From positions 62,001 to 126,000 of the forward strand of contig WAEK01000002.1 in assembly GCA_011634665.1 (NCBI GenBank): a stretch of DNA of 64,000 nt. Reading direction: 5' to 3'. The notes under the pieces are model-generated. The model did no database searches. It worked only from the letters and a program-made list of their open reading frames with translations, and was not told the DNA's origin. This document shows, one piece after another, positions 37,776-48,192 of the stretch. Position 1 is the stretch's first letter; each line of letters starts with the position of its first letter. A program made the position numbers and the translations under genes. Origin of the DNA: Mortierella sp. BCC40632 (Eukaryota; Mortierellomycota; Mortierellomycetes; Mortierellales; Mortierellaceae).

Positions 37776-39417
37776 CTACTTTTCCTTGGTCGTGTCAATC
37801 GTCACCGCAGTCTGAGGCACCACTTGAACTTCCTCGGTCGAATCATTTGTTGGACCTCCATGAGCATTTCCAGCCACTGGTCGTGAATAATTGATCGTCT
37901 GAATCGGATGTCGGTCCTCGGCCATCAACTCATGAATCGAAGTCAAAGGCATATCCAACAATTCCTTGGCCGACAACTTGGAACTGGCCAAGGGGAAATT
38001 ACGTTCCGAGAAAATCCATTCTGAAGGTACAGGGGCTCGTCGTGCCACCATACTGTCCACCTCGGCCTTGATGACCTTACAGAAATCATCCAATGGCAAA
38101 TCGTTGTAATCATCGTTGAAGGGGTTCTCAATCTCATAACCAATACCCAAGATTCCCAACAACGTAAACGCTGCGAGCATACTGGCAGGAATGACCAAGG
38201 CACCCATGTTGCCGACCAATTGGAATGGAGCCGCCAACAGATAGATCCATGTACCGTGTTGAAGATGGATGGAATAGGCGAGTGGGATGGGTGTACGCAA
38301 GATACGTTCGAATCCAGTGAGACAATCAATCATCGAAACCAAAGCATTGTTCATAACGGTCAAGGTCGAGGGATCCACCAAATTTTTGTTGCTACAAGCC
38401 TTGATATAACTGCCAATGTAGAACGAGAGTTCAATCGGGATGTTGGTCGGGGTCAAAAAGTCATAGGCCAAGGTTTGGGTTTTGGCATGACGACGAGCAT
38501 GACCTTGAGCCGGATGAGTGCTCTTGGAACGCTTCACGGTATCGTGTTCGTGTCGGTGAATGCCGACGTGAGATTGGTGACGAAGAGAGTCCAGTTGATG
38601 CACCTGGTGTACATCTGAACGCCAGTCCATGGGTTGAGTTGAGGTTGGGAGAGCATACTTTGGGATGTGAAGCAAGAGGTCGACCATGTCGTCATAGTTG
38701 TAGCCATACTCTTCACGAAGGTAGTGTTTGGTACTGAACGCAAACGCCACCAACAAGTTGACGGCTGACTTCTTCTCGAGTAGATCGCGTGTATCGTTCT
38801 CGGCCACACAAACCCAGATGGAGCGCGTGAGGTTACGGATACTTAGGGTCATCTGGGACCAATAACGACGGCCTTCCCAATACCGGTCGTAGGCTAAGAG
38901 GGATTAATGATAATAATAAAAATGGTCCGAGAGCCAAAGAAAAAAAAATTGATGGAGGCAACCAATGGTCAATAGAGACTAGTGTGCATGCGCCCATGAC
39001 ATTGTGTGACGGGAGCATCCGTTGAGGAAAGGAAAAATAAAAAAGAGGGAAGAGGCGGTGGGAGAGAGCTTGGGACTTACCGGTATTAGTGCGGAAGACC
39101 AGAAGAAGAGAGACGACCATGCCCATGACCGAGACCAGGGACTGAGAGAAAAGGAGAAAGAGAGAGACAAGGGGTTAGCATTAGGCAAGCGGTCTAGACC
39201 AAAGAAGAGTGAATGGGCGTGGAAGAGAGAGAGAGAGACTCACCAGAGAGTAGTTCATCTTCCAGGATGTATAGTTGTGGATCAGGAAGACACCAGTGGA
39301 GTAGATACCAATCAGGATCACTTGCCACCAGATCTGGAGCAGGACAGTACCTTTGATGCGTAGCATCAAGGGCCACTTGTTCCGAACATAGACAGCGGTG
39401 CCGTACTTTCGGGGCAT
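37776..39417 (-). CDS. Bestrophin-family (RFP-TM/UPF0187) anion channel protein
   Basis: Predicted membrane anion channel. Exons are 39417-39244, 39141-39081 and 38893-37776, giving 450 residues in frame. The start MPRKYGTAVYVRNKWPLMLRIKGTV leads into a first membrane helix (LLQIWWQVILIGIYSTGVFL) and the conserved SLVSVMGMVVSLLLVFRTNT-AYDRYWEGRRYW segment, typical of this family. Two more hydrophobic segments are near the C-terminal half (LLAAPFQLVGNMGALVIPAS, LAAFTLLGILGIGYEIENPF) with the family's GYEIENPFNDD Asp-rich calcium-clasp-like motif. Between them is an unusual loop with ten histidines (residues 174-214). The C-terminal tail is disordered. Channel activity is inferred from family membership. 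Confidence 0.93.
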
Positions 39418-39673
39418 GGCTGTGGAGGGGTAGAGGGAGGGGGGGAAGGGAGCGAGAGAGAAGTGTCACGTAGGACCAAGAAGGAAGAGAAAGAGGAGAT
39501 TGATGGGAAAAGGAAAAAGAAGAAGAAGAAGAGGAATGAGTGAGAGAGAGGATGATGAAGAAGATGTAGACAGACGGGATGATGCTGGCCGAGGCCAATC
39601 CGGGGAAGAGAGAGAGATGCAGGGAAGGTCGGAGGAAGGGGCAGCGGCAGGGACAGCGGAGAAGAAAGAAAAA

Positions 39674-39711
<38 letters not shown>

Positions 39712-41983
39712 AAGAAATAAAAAAAAAAATGGAGCTTCTTGCGGGAGAATGGTCTCGCAGTCTCTCTGGAAGCATTGGAAAGCTGCTCCTCCTACTGTTG
39801 CTCTCTCTCTGTGCTCTCTGGCTGTCCCCAACCATCCATTCACCCGTCCAGCTAGCCCGACCTGTTGGCGTCCTCCTTCTCTCCATCTCCACAAGGTTTA
39901 GTGCCATCCCAACTGTGCCGCCGCCTCTTCATTCAGTCGCTCCTCCCGCGCCCTCCCCTCCACGCCGGCTCCTCTGTTCATAGCGGCCATGATTATCGAC
40001 CGCGGAAGGATAGAGAGAAAAGGAAAGGAGCAGCTTGTGTTCATTTACGCTTGACCCCATATCCGCGGAGCTCTCTCGCGCGAGCGCATCTTTTTTATTT
40101 CTTGCTTGGGAGGACAAAGATCCTCCTTTTTTTAAACATGTCATCTTTTCCCACTCACACACACACTCTCTCTCCCCTGCAGGAAAGCTTCGACCATCGG
40201 TCCGTTCAACCTCTGCTGTATTTTTTACTTCTCGGATGGGTAGTCAGCGACAAGTTGAAGAAGGGTCCCAAAAAAAACACGAGGGTCGAGAATCTTTGGC
40301 ACGTCCCTCCTCTCTCATGGCGAATGACCACTCACAGACGAGGTCCAATTTCCCCATTTATTAGTTGGTGATTCGCTGTTTTGGGCCAGACTCCAGCACC
40401 GCCGCCGCTTCCCTTCTCCCCTGTACCTGGGACAAATACGCCGAGGGACGAGACGTGACAAGAGGAGGAGAGGAGAGACCTGTCCAGGCGAGCAATTAAA
40501 CGCAGGACAAACCCGAGTGGATTCTCTTGTCGTGCCTTTTTGAGCCCATATCACAACCCAACCTCTGTTGAACTTGTTAAAACAGCAGTCTCTGGCAGGG
40601 AGAAAAGAGAGAGAGAGAGGAGCGTTGTTGAGCGAGACGTTTTGGCTGCATCCATTTGGCCCCAAATATCCAAGCCCCCAACCCACGCTAGTGCGTCTGC
40701 ACCTCAGCCCGCTCTCGTTCCTTGTGCCCCTCCTCTCTCTCTCACATACTTTCTTTCATCGATCCTACAAACTTTGGCTCCCAGCTCTATTCCTTCCCTT
40801 CCCTAGACCACCCATGTTTCTCCTGCCTGGATCAGATACCACCACCACCATTGCCACTAGCGTCTCCCCCCCCTCCCCTTTCTCCTGCATATGCTATGCT
40901 TTCGCGTATTTCTTTTTTGATATTACTTGTCCCGAGAATAAGAGATGTTCGAGAAGCTGTCAATAAAAAAAATAAAAAATAGGGCATGAGAGGATGCATA
41001 AAACCTTGTTTTGACGTCGTGGTGTTACCCTGCTGGGTCAAAGTGGGACCGCAGCAAGAAGGTATTTGTTTAAAAAGCTCCAGTCACTCATGTCCCGCCC
41101 CCATGGAAAAGAACTCTAGACAAAAAAAAAAAAAAAAAAATGAAAAAAACTCACCACGGTTATCGGAGAAAAAAAAACAAACAAACGATACTATCGATAA
41201 TGGGGCGAGCGACGTGAAGCATTGACTTTTGCTTCGGTGCATTAGAGCGAAGATCTTTTTTTTCTTCTTCTTCTTCTTCTTCTTCTTCTTCTTCTTCTTC
41301 TTCTTCTTTACTCTACACTGCTAGGAGTCGGCTTTAATGCCAAAAGCTCTTGCACACTTCTGGGATCGGGAGGGTATCAAGATTTAGGGGGGGGGAGGAA
41401 ACACACATTTTGATCCGATAGGGTGCTTTTTCTTCTCTTTTCTTTTCTTTTCTTTTCTGGATCCAAAGGATGCTTTCGATACCACCATCTTGCATTTTTG
41501 CAAAATTCTCAAACGACAATAGGAAGCTCTACGAAATACTTTTAATGCTACCAAAAAAAAAAAAAAAAAAAAGACAGCATGCGGCGCCAAGAGACTCTAT
41601 CCTTTAACCTCATTCCCTCCCTTCCCCTTCCACCTCTCACCCCTCACCCCCTTTCTTCCCAGGATGAATGGTCTTAAGTCTTGTATTGATCAATCCTGTA
41701 GATCTCTGAACCTCTTAGAGGGATACAATACTATCGTCAACGTTGCTTCCGGATGCTTAACTTTCTGCTAAAAGAAAAGAAAGAAAGAAAGAAAGAAAGA
41801 AAGAATGCCAGCCAGGTCAATGCGAAATTCTAGCAAGTCATTCCCCTTTCCCCAATCTAATAACATGGCAAGATATTTATGCCAGAGTCCTCTGCAGCTA
41901 AAAAGAAAAGAAAAGGGAAGCACAGCATAGTGGAGGTGGAGGAGGGCGTATGCCAATGGCTTTTATTCATCTGAACCATCAAA
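39418..41983. other. Intergenic, repeat-rich
   Basis: Promoter region of the bestrophin gene, then 3' flank of the AA10-like gene. It includes AG (39679-39708), TTC (41261-41308), TTTTC (about 41433-41457) and GAAA (41770-41804) repeats. No convincing gene seen in 2.5 kb. Confidence 0.55.
41261..41308. repeat. (TTC)n microsatellite
   Basis: About 16 TTC units in the intergenic region between the bestrophin and AA10-like genes. Confidence 0.95.
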
Positions 41984-42751
41984 CTATTTCTGGAAGCGAA
42001 TGCGGGCACCATCATAGTCGTCGTCGTCATCTCTCCCGATCAACACATCGTTGCAGTTGAAGTAGGCCTTCTCGCCTTCATCACCATGCCAGAAACTAAA
42101 AAGAATAGCCTCCCCAGTGCGGTCGCTCGGGATAGGGAGCTGGAACTTGTAGAACAATTCAACCTCGGGCAAGTAGCCTTCGCCGTTGGCTGGCTCTGGG
42201 ATAGGGGCAAGTTCGTCGTAAATCAGTTCCAAATCAGACCAGTGAAGTGGGCGACTTTGGTCAAAGTCAGGCCTGGTAATGAACACCTTCATCTGCCTTG
42301 GGTTGTCAAAATCTGTGGCTTCCCAAATGATGTCAATCTTGTCATCCTCGGGACTGACATAAAACTTGCGCCAGTTTGAAGCTGGAAGATCCAGTCCGGA
42401 CTTTATGAAATCACCACCAGAGCACAACAATCCATCAGGAATAACCCTCTTGACTTTCTCGAGATTCTCGGGGTCGCGGAGGGTGGCAGATATGTCGTTC
42501 CACTTCTCGAACGGAAAGGGGATTCCAAGTTCAAGGTAAGCGTTACGACAGTCTTCACTTGGAATCTCCGAGCCATCCGGCGATCCATAGTAGCCCCCTT
42601 CAATGCGGCAGGTATACTGTCGAGAAAGTGGCTGTCCAACTGCTCCATGTCCACTTACTTCCTGGACCATTGTGCTCATCAGCCCAATAGCTCCTATCAA
42701 GCACAACAATGCTGTGCGGTACTTGGACTGGCCGGATGTTTCTCGTCTCAT
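41984..42751 (-). CDS. Secreted AA10/CBM33-like (chitin-binding type 4) protein lacking the second copper histidine
   Basis: Single exon, 255 residues. The signal region (ALLCLIGAIGLMSTMVQEVSG) would expose His35 as the new N-terminus: HGAVGQPLSRQYTC. This is the classic start of lytic polysaccharide monooxygenases of family AA10, whose terminal His binds copper. Further family matches are MKVFITRPDFDQSRPL and SDRTGEAILFSFWHGDEGEKAYFNCNDV, which align without gaps to bacterial chitin-binding protein CBP21. However, the position of the second copper-binding histidine (His114 of CBP21) is Asp149 here, and no other His is near. The axial Phe is Tyr230. So it may bind chitin without oxidising it, or do something else. 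A run of five Asp lies near the end. It has no introns, unlike its neighbours. The start is chosen as the ATG just before the signal sequence. Confidence 0.75.
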   Translation of the reverse strand: MRRETSGQSKYRTALLCLIGAIGLMSTMVQEVSGHGAVGQPLSRQYTCRIEGGYYGSPDGSEIPSEDCRNAYLELGIPFPFEKWNDISATLRDPENLEKVKRVIPDGLLCSGGDFIKSGLDLPASNWRKFYVSPEDDKIDIIWEATDFDNPRQMKVFITRPDFDQSRPLHWSDLELIYDELAPIPEPANGEGYLPEVELFYKFQLPIPSDRTGEAILFSFWHGDEGEKAYFNCNDVLIGRDDDDDYDGARIRFQK

Positions 42752-43343
42752 GATGGCTAAGGGGAAAATAGAGAAGGATAGAGAATAGAGCTGGAGAGTT
42801 GGTTCTTCTTGATCAGGGAGGATAAAGTGACGTTTGAGGGGAACTGTTGTCAAGCAAGGTGCGTTCAAGAGCCGAGAGGACCTACTTACAAATGTGGGAT
42901 GTGTCGATGAAGATGTGTGTTGAACAAAAAGGAAAGAGAGATGCTTTTTTAAATAAAAGTCTTGTTCCCTTTCTCTACACTTCCCACCCCTTCTCAATTT
43001 CTTGTTTGGTTGCTTGTTTTCTTGCTCCTGTCCAAATGATTAGTTGCCCATCGCACGATCTCCATCCATTACAAATGATTGCCTCTGCCTACACACTTTT
43101 CATCCCATCGAGATTGGGTGCTTGGACGATCCCACGCCCCTGATTTTCTTTTGTGGTTGTTCCTGCCCTGGGTGTACTTAAAGCCTTGACCAAAAAAAAA
43201 AAACCACATCCCACAGCATGCATGAATTTTTTCACTACCCTTTTTTTTTTTTTTCCTATTCCCTGCTGATACCATCTGAGGAACTAGGCCAAGAAAGTCT
43301 TGAGGCGAGATCCCTTTCTTTTTTTCACTCGAGAACTATAGAA

Positions 43344-43389
<46 letters not shown>

Positions 43390-44020
43390 GGCGATACCAC
43401 CAAGATTAAATTACGCTCTCATCCAACTCTGAATTCCCACCTTTTCTAGCGAGCACAAAAAGTCGTTAAAGAGAAAGATGAAAGGAGAGTAGAGAGATGC
43501 TGAATATAAAGGATATATCGCCAACTTTCTGATTTTACCCAAGTAGATCCGAAAAAAAAAGAGGCCGGTAACGTTCGACAGACTCGACTCAGATAGGATG
43601 TCTCCAGGATCCAGAGTTGTGAGATCGATTTTCATATCTTCTGATCTTGGTCACTTTGGGGTTTTTTTTTTTTTTTTTTTTTTTAATCTCTCCCACGAAA
43701 GGGTTGGATCGATTGGTTGCCACTCTGCCCCTCCCCCCAATGGCTTGGAGTCGACTGGATCGAGCCAGAATAACCCATAGAGAATGTGGAGCGGGCAATG
43801 GCAAGGTGAGGCTGAGAAGTATTAAAGAAGAGTTGCAATGACGTGAGCAGAGCGACAGTACTTTGAAAAACATTTCACTGAATGGATTACTTCCGAGATG
43901 TGAGTGTAGCAATTCGTTCCTTCCTCTCAATCTTCTTCTCCAATGTTCCATAGATGCAAAGGAGATAGTACCACAACCCGTGCAAAGGTCAATGGAAGCA
44001 AAGGGAAGACTATAGCTTAC
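42752..44020. other. Intergenic, no gene assigned
   Basis: Promoter region of the AA10-like gene, then AG repeats (43341-43386) and a poly-T run (43662-43684). Minus-strand frames near 43890-44000 could be an end exon of the unrecognised gene described next, but no clean splice site was found. Confidence 0.45.
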
Positions 44021-44196
44021 CATGTTCCTTAAAAGAGTTCAAAAGGAGATCGGCTTTGCATTCAGCCTCCTCTTTGTCATAAGGATGGGTATGAATGCCG
44101 AGTCTCGCATGGGGCCAGAATTGCTAAGCAACCGAGTGTGCCCAGGTATCGTCTACAGTTTGTCGCTGATTTACCGTTGATTTTCTCTCCAAAGCT
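44021..44196 (-). other. Candidate exon pair of an unrecognised minus-strand gene
   Basis: Two minus-strand segments have good borders. 44196-44175 runs from a TTTCTCAG acceptor to a GTAAAT donor. 44123-44021 runs from TTGCTTAG to GTAAGC. The 51-base gap has normal fungal intron length. In one frame the join reads ALERKSTQFWPHARLGIHTH then PYDKEEAECKADLLLNSFKE. I do not recognise it. Another frame of the same join stops soon. Upstream and downstream exons were not found, so this may be a chance arrangement. Confidence 0.3.
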
Positions 44197-44534
44197 CTGA
44201 GAAAAAGAGAGAGGGATCCGTTGGAACGCGACTCTATCAGGGACACAGCCACTATGAGTATCGAGTCCGCTAGGAGGGAAAGGGAGAGGAGCAATTTCAA
44301 GGCAAGAGCACGTGCTCTGGAGTGGTGCGACGCGTACCAGTCCTTGACTCTGGTCAATCTCAGAGAGTGCGGATACTTTACACTCATGTGAGAGTCCCTC
44401 TCTCTCCTCTCTTCTCCTCGGCTGGACTGACAAAATGGCCTCTCTCTCTTTGTTTCTCCCTGTGTGACCCTGATCGAGCTCTTCGGCATGCTTGAACCTT
44501 TATCCTGGTCTGTCCGATCTCTCTTTTCTCTCTC

Positions 44535-44575
<41 letters not shown>

Positions 44576-44861
44576 TCTGTTCTGTGTTGTGCAGCTGCTC
44601 TGATTTGCTGTTGCTCTTTCTTTTCTCTCCTTTCCCCACAGACATCTGACTCGTGCATCTTTTTATTTTCTTGGATTCCATTCTGCTACTTCATCTCATT
44701 AGTCTTGCGCATTCATTGTCCTCTTCTTTTCTTTCTTTCTTCTCTCTTCTCTTCTTCTCTCTTCTCTTCTTCTCTTCTTCTTGACTACATACACTCTTCT
44801 CTCTCTCCTCTCTCTCACACACTCTCACACACTCTCTCTCACTCTTCTTCTTTTATTCGCA
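44197..44861. other. Promoter region of the acyl-CoA oxidase gene
   Basis: Contains a TCTG tetranucleotide repeat (44539-44576) and CT/CTT-rich leader sequence down to the ATG at 44862. No other gene recognised. Confidence 0.5.
44539..44576. repeat. (TCTG)n microsatellite
   Basis: About nine GTCT units upstream of the acyl-CoA oxidase gene. Confidence 0.95.
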
Positions 44862-47793
44862 ATGAGTTCCCTTTCGGCCTCCAAAAGCGCTCACTTACGA
44901 CTTGCCTCGCTCTCGGCACAGCTCGACACCTCTGGTCGTGACCCTGTCTCGTCCGTACTCCGCTCCAGTCTTTTGCCTGTCCGACTGAGCCAAGACGCTC
45001 TCTCAGCACAGCTCGATGGCAAAGACCAGACATGGCGACACTGGGTAAATGAAAAAAAAAAAAAAAGACTTTCTAGGAATTTCTATTTTTCTGTCCGTGT
45101 CTCTCTCTCTTTCTCTCTCTGCCAAAGTGCCTCTCTATTGACCCATGCTGTGATGGATTCCTCTTTCTCTCTCTTCTTAGACATTTGATCAATTGAAACA
45201 CCCCCTCTTCCAGTTCAAATACAACTTCACCAAGGAAGAGGCCGTGAAATTGAACCAGGAACGGTGGCGTCATATCACTCAACTCGGCATCTTCCCAGCC
45301 TGGGGCGAGTCCAAGTAAGCACTGGATAGAGACAACTCTCTTTCTTGTTTTATTGGAACAGGATTGAGAGACGGAAGATAAGAAGAAGGAGAAAGCGACA
45401 AATAGAGAACCGAAGAAAAAAAGAGAGAGAGAATGAGAAAGAGACATGGAGTGACCACCGGAAGGGGGGTGGACATGGCTTGTTAATTTGGCTGCCGAGC
45501 CGAAGGGCCGAAAGAGAGAGAGAAAGAGAGAGGGAAAAAACAAATCCCCCTCCGGGTCGGTCTCCATTTTCATTTCTTTCTTCAGCGACTGTACCACGTC
45601 ACCTTCGTCACTTTTACATTCACTTTCTCACGCACTATCACTCACTCACTCACTCTCTCTCTCTCTCTTAGCCCTGACTTCAACAAGTTTGCTGCGATCC
45701 AAGATGCTTTATCCTACTTTGACAATGGGTTCTCGACCATGAGTGGCGCCCATTTCGGTCTCTACTATGGTGCCATCCGAGAATTGGGCTCGGAGGAACT
45801 TAAAAATACTTGGCTCCCTCTTGCAGACACCTTTGAGGTTCCTGGATGCTTTGCACTCACTGGTGAGAAACTTTTTTTTTTTTTTTTTTTTTGCTAGCCT
45901 TTGCTCGACTCTACTTGGCTGACATTTCCACTAATTTGACTCTTGTTCATTTATCATTTTAGAGTTGGGTCATGGAAGCAACACACGAGGCATTGAAACA
46001 GAGGCTCATTGGGATACCAAGCAAGGATGCTACATCCTCAATACCCCAAACACCACGGCCCAAAAGGTAAACCGTCATTCCATTTGGATTCTCTATCCTC
46101 CCTTTCCCCCCTCCCCCTCCTCCCCTTTGTTTTTATTATCTTTCCAAATGATGGGCTAGAAAAAAAAATATTAGAGAAAGAGAGAGAGACTGACTCTTTG
46201 TCTCTCTTTTCTTTTCTTGCTTAGTACTGGATCGGAGGGGCGGCCGAAACGGCAATCATGAGCATTGTCTGGGCACAGCTCTACGTACCCGACCCAACCA
46301 ACAAGGATCAATGGCAACACCAAGGAATCCACGCCTTCCTTGTTCCTCTTCGTGATCGAACCACACATGAAATCCTTCCTGGCATCACCATCCGCAACTG
46401 TGGCATGAAGTCGGGTATCAATGCCATGGACAATGGTCGTATCTGGTTCGATCGAGTCCAAGTCCCTCGAACCATGTGTCTCGACAAGTATGGAGGAGTG
46501 AATGAAGAAGGAGTTTACGAGAGTATGTTTGAGAATAAGGATCAACGATTTGGAGGCATGTTGGTCAATCTGTCGGATGGTCGTGTGGGCCTTTCGATCT
46601 CTTCATCCAATCAGGCCAAGGTCGCCTTGACGATCGCGGTTCGGTATGGACAGTCGAGACGTCAGTTTGGTGCCCGCAAACTTGGAGACAAGGAGACATT
46701 GATTATGGACTATAATCTTCATCAGGTAAATTGTCTTCAAGGTCTTTTTTAGTTTAGGTCTCTAACTTTTTACAACTTATCACATTTCATTTAATAGAGA
46801 CGCCTGTATCCCCTGTTGGCAACAACCTATGCTCGTCACTTTGCAGCATTGGCGATTCGTGAGATGAAGCAAACCAAGGGAGACGATATCAAGGCAATTA
46901 AACAATTCCATGTCATTTCATCCGGTCTCAAGTCGATCAACACTTGGCATCTCTTGGAAACTTTGCAATCAACTCGAGAGGCTTGTGGTGGTCAGGGATT
47001 GAAATCTTCAAACAGGATCGGACATATGAAGGCAGATTGTGATGTCATGGCCACCTATGAAGGCAAGTACCACCAGCATATGAGATCGAATGCTTTTTTT
47101 TAGAATTTCCTCCGCAAGTCAACTAACACTCTATCTTACTCTCCTTTTCTTCTTCTTCTTCTTCTTCTTCTAGGTGATAACCAAGTCATGCTCATTACAG
47201 TCGCCAAGGGATCCGTCATGGACTATCACCCAAAAAAGAACCCTGCCCTCCAAGGCTTTGACAAGGCTCGCTGGACGAATCAAACCTACTCGGATGCTAC
47301 TTTGCTTTCCCCAGAGTTCCAACTCGACTTGTTCCAACATCATGTCTATGCCTCGAGTCAACGACTATTGGCCGCCATTGAAGCCACCCGTGCGGAAGCC
47401 AAGGCTCAAGGTCAGGGCTCGCTTTCTATGGACATCATCTTGGACCAAAACGCAGCAATCTCCCAAGAATTTGCTCGTGCATTGATCGAGCATTGGACCC
47501 TCCAAGAATTCGTGAAACAGGAAAACAAGGGAGGACCCGCCTCACCCTTGACTCTTGTTCGTCAATTGCATGCACTCTGGATTTTGGATACAAGCACGGA
47601 TGTGGTGCGTCGTCGGTATTTGGATGAAGGGGTTCAAGAGAGAATCCGAGACCTAGTGGGAGCGGCGATTCATCGAGTTCATGAAAATATTGATGCTTTG
47701 GTGGGAGCGTTTGGAGTTCCGGACCACTTGTTGGGAACGATTGCTGGAGACTGGGTGACTGCCAATGCTGTCGATGGAGACCAAGACATTTAA
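44862..47793 (+). CDS. Peroxisomal acyl-CoA oxidase
   Basis: FAD enzyme of the first peroxisomal beta-oxidation step: acyl-CoA plus O2 gives trans-2-enoyl-CoA plus H2O2. Seven exons (44862-45044, 45181-45314, 45672-45862, 45963-46066, 46225-46725, 46798-47062, 47174-47793) give 665 residues. Family motifs are CFALTELGHGSNTRGIETEA, YWIGGAA, GMKSGINAMDNGRIWFD, VRYGQSRRQFG and TREACGGQGL, with CDVMATYEGDNQVML. The last intron starts with GC instead of GT (AAG/GCAAGT), and only this join restores the conserved TYEGDNQ. No SKL-type C-terminus is present (it ends GDQDI), but residues 13-21, RLASLSAQL, match the PTS2 pattern R-L-x5-Q-L. So import through Pex7 is likely. ATG at 44862 is the first in frame and keeps this signal. 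Confidence 0.95.
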
Positions 47794-47971
47794 ATTAGCT
47801 GGACCCACCCTCCTGCATCCCCTTCATAGAATACAAAGACATTTGGTCTTTGAGAGATATGTAGATATGAAAGTAAATACAAAATAGAAGAACGCATCTT
47901 TTTTCATGTCAATTCATTCCATCGTTATTGTTGTTGTTGTTGTTGTTGTTGTTGTTTTTAGTTTCTTTTTT

Positions 47972-48003
<32 letters not shown>

Positions 48004-48143
48004 TTTTTTTTTGGTTGTTTGAGAGAGATGATGAGTCAAACTTCCCCTCCCCCTCCCTCCCAGAGAGAACGGTCTGCTTTTATTATAGGGGAGGCAGAGA
48101 AAAGATGAGTAGGAGGATGAAATGGAGAAGGGTGGAGGAGAAG

Positions 48144-48179
<36 letters not shown>

Positions 48180-48192
48180 GAGTGTACATCTC
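47794..48192. other. Convergent 3' intergenic region
   Basis: 3' flanks of the acyl-CoA oxidase (+) and the SAM/RA/SH3 adaptor (-). Contains a TTG repeat (about 47929-47956) and two long poly-T runs (47967-48012, 48147-48178). No gene. Confidence 0.6.

Noticed and set aside
39466..39983. Overlapping long frames on both strands upstream of the bestrophin gene
   Set aside because: Low complexity, equal support on both strands, and no recognisable motif; most likely promoter and leader sequence.
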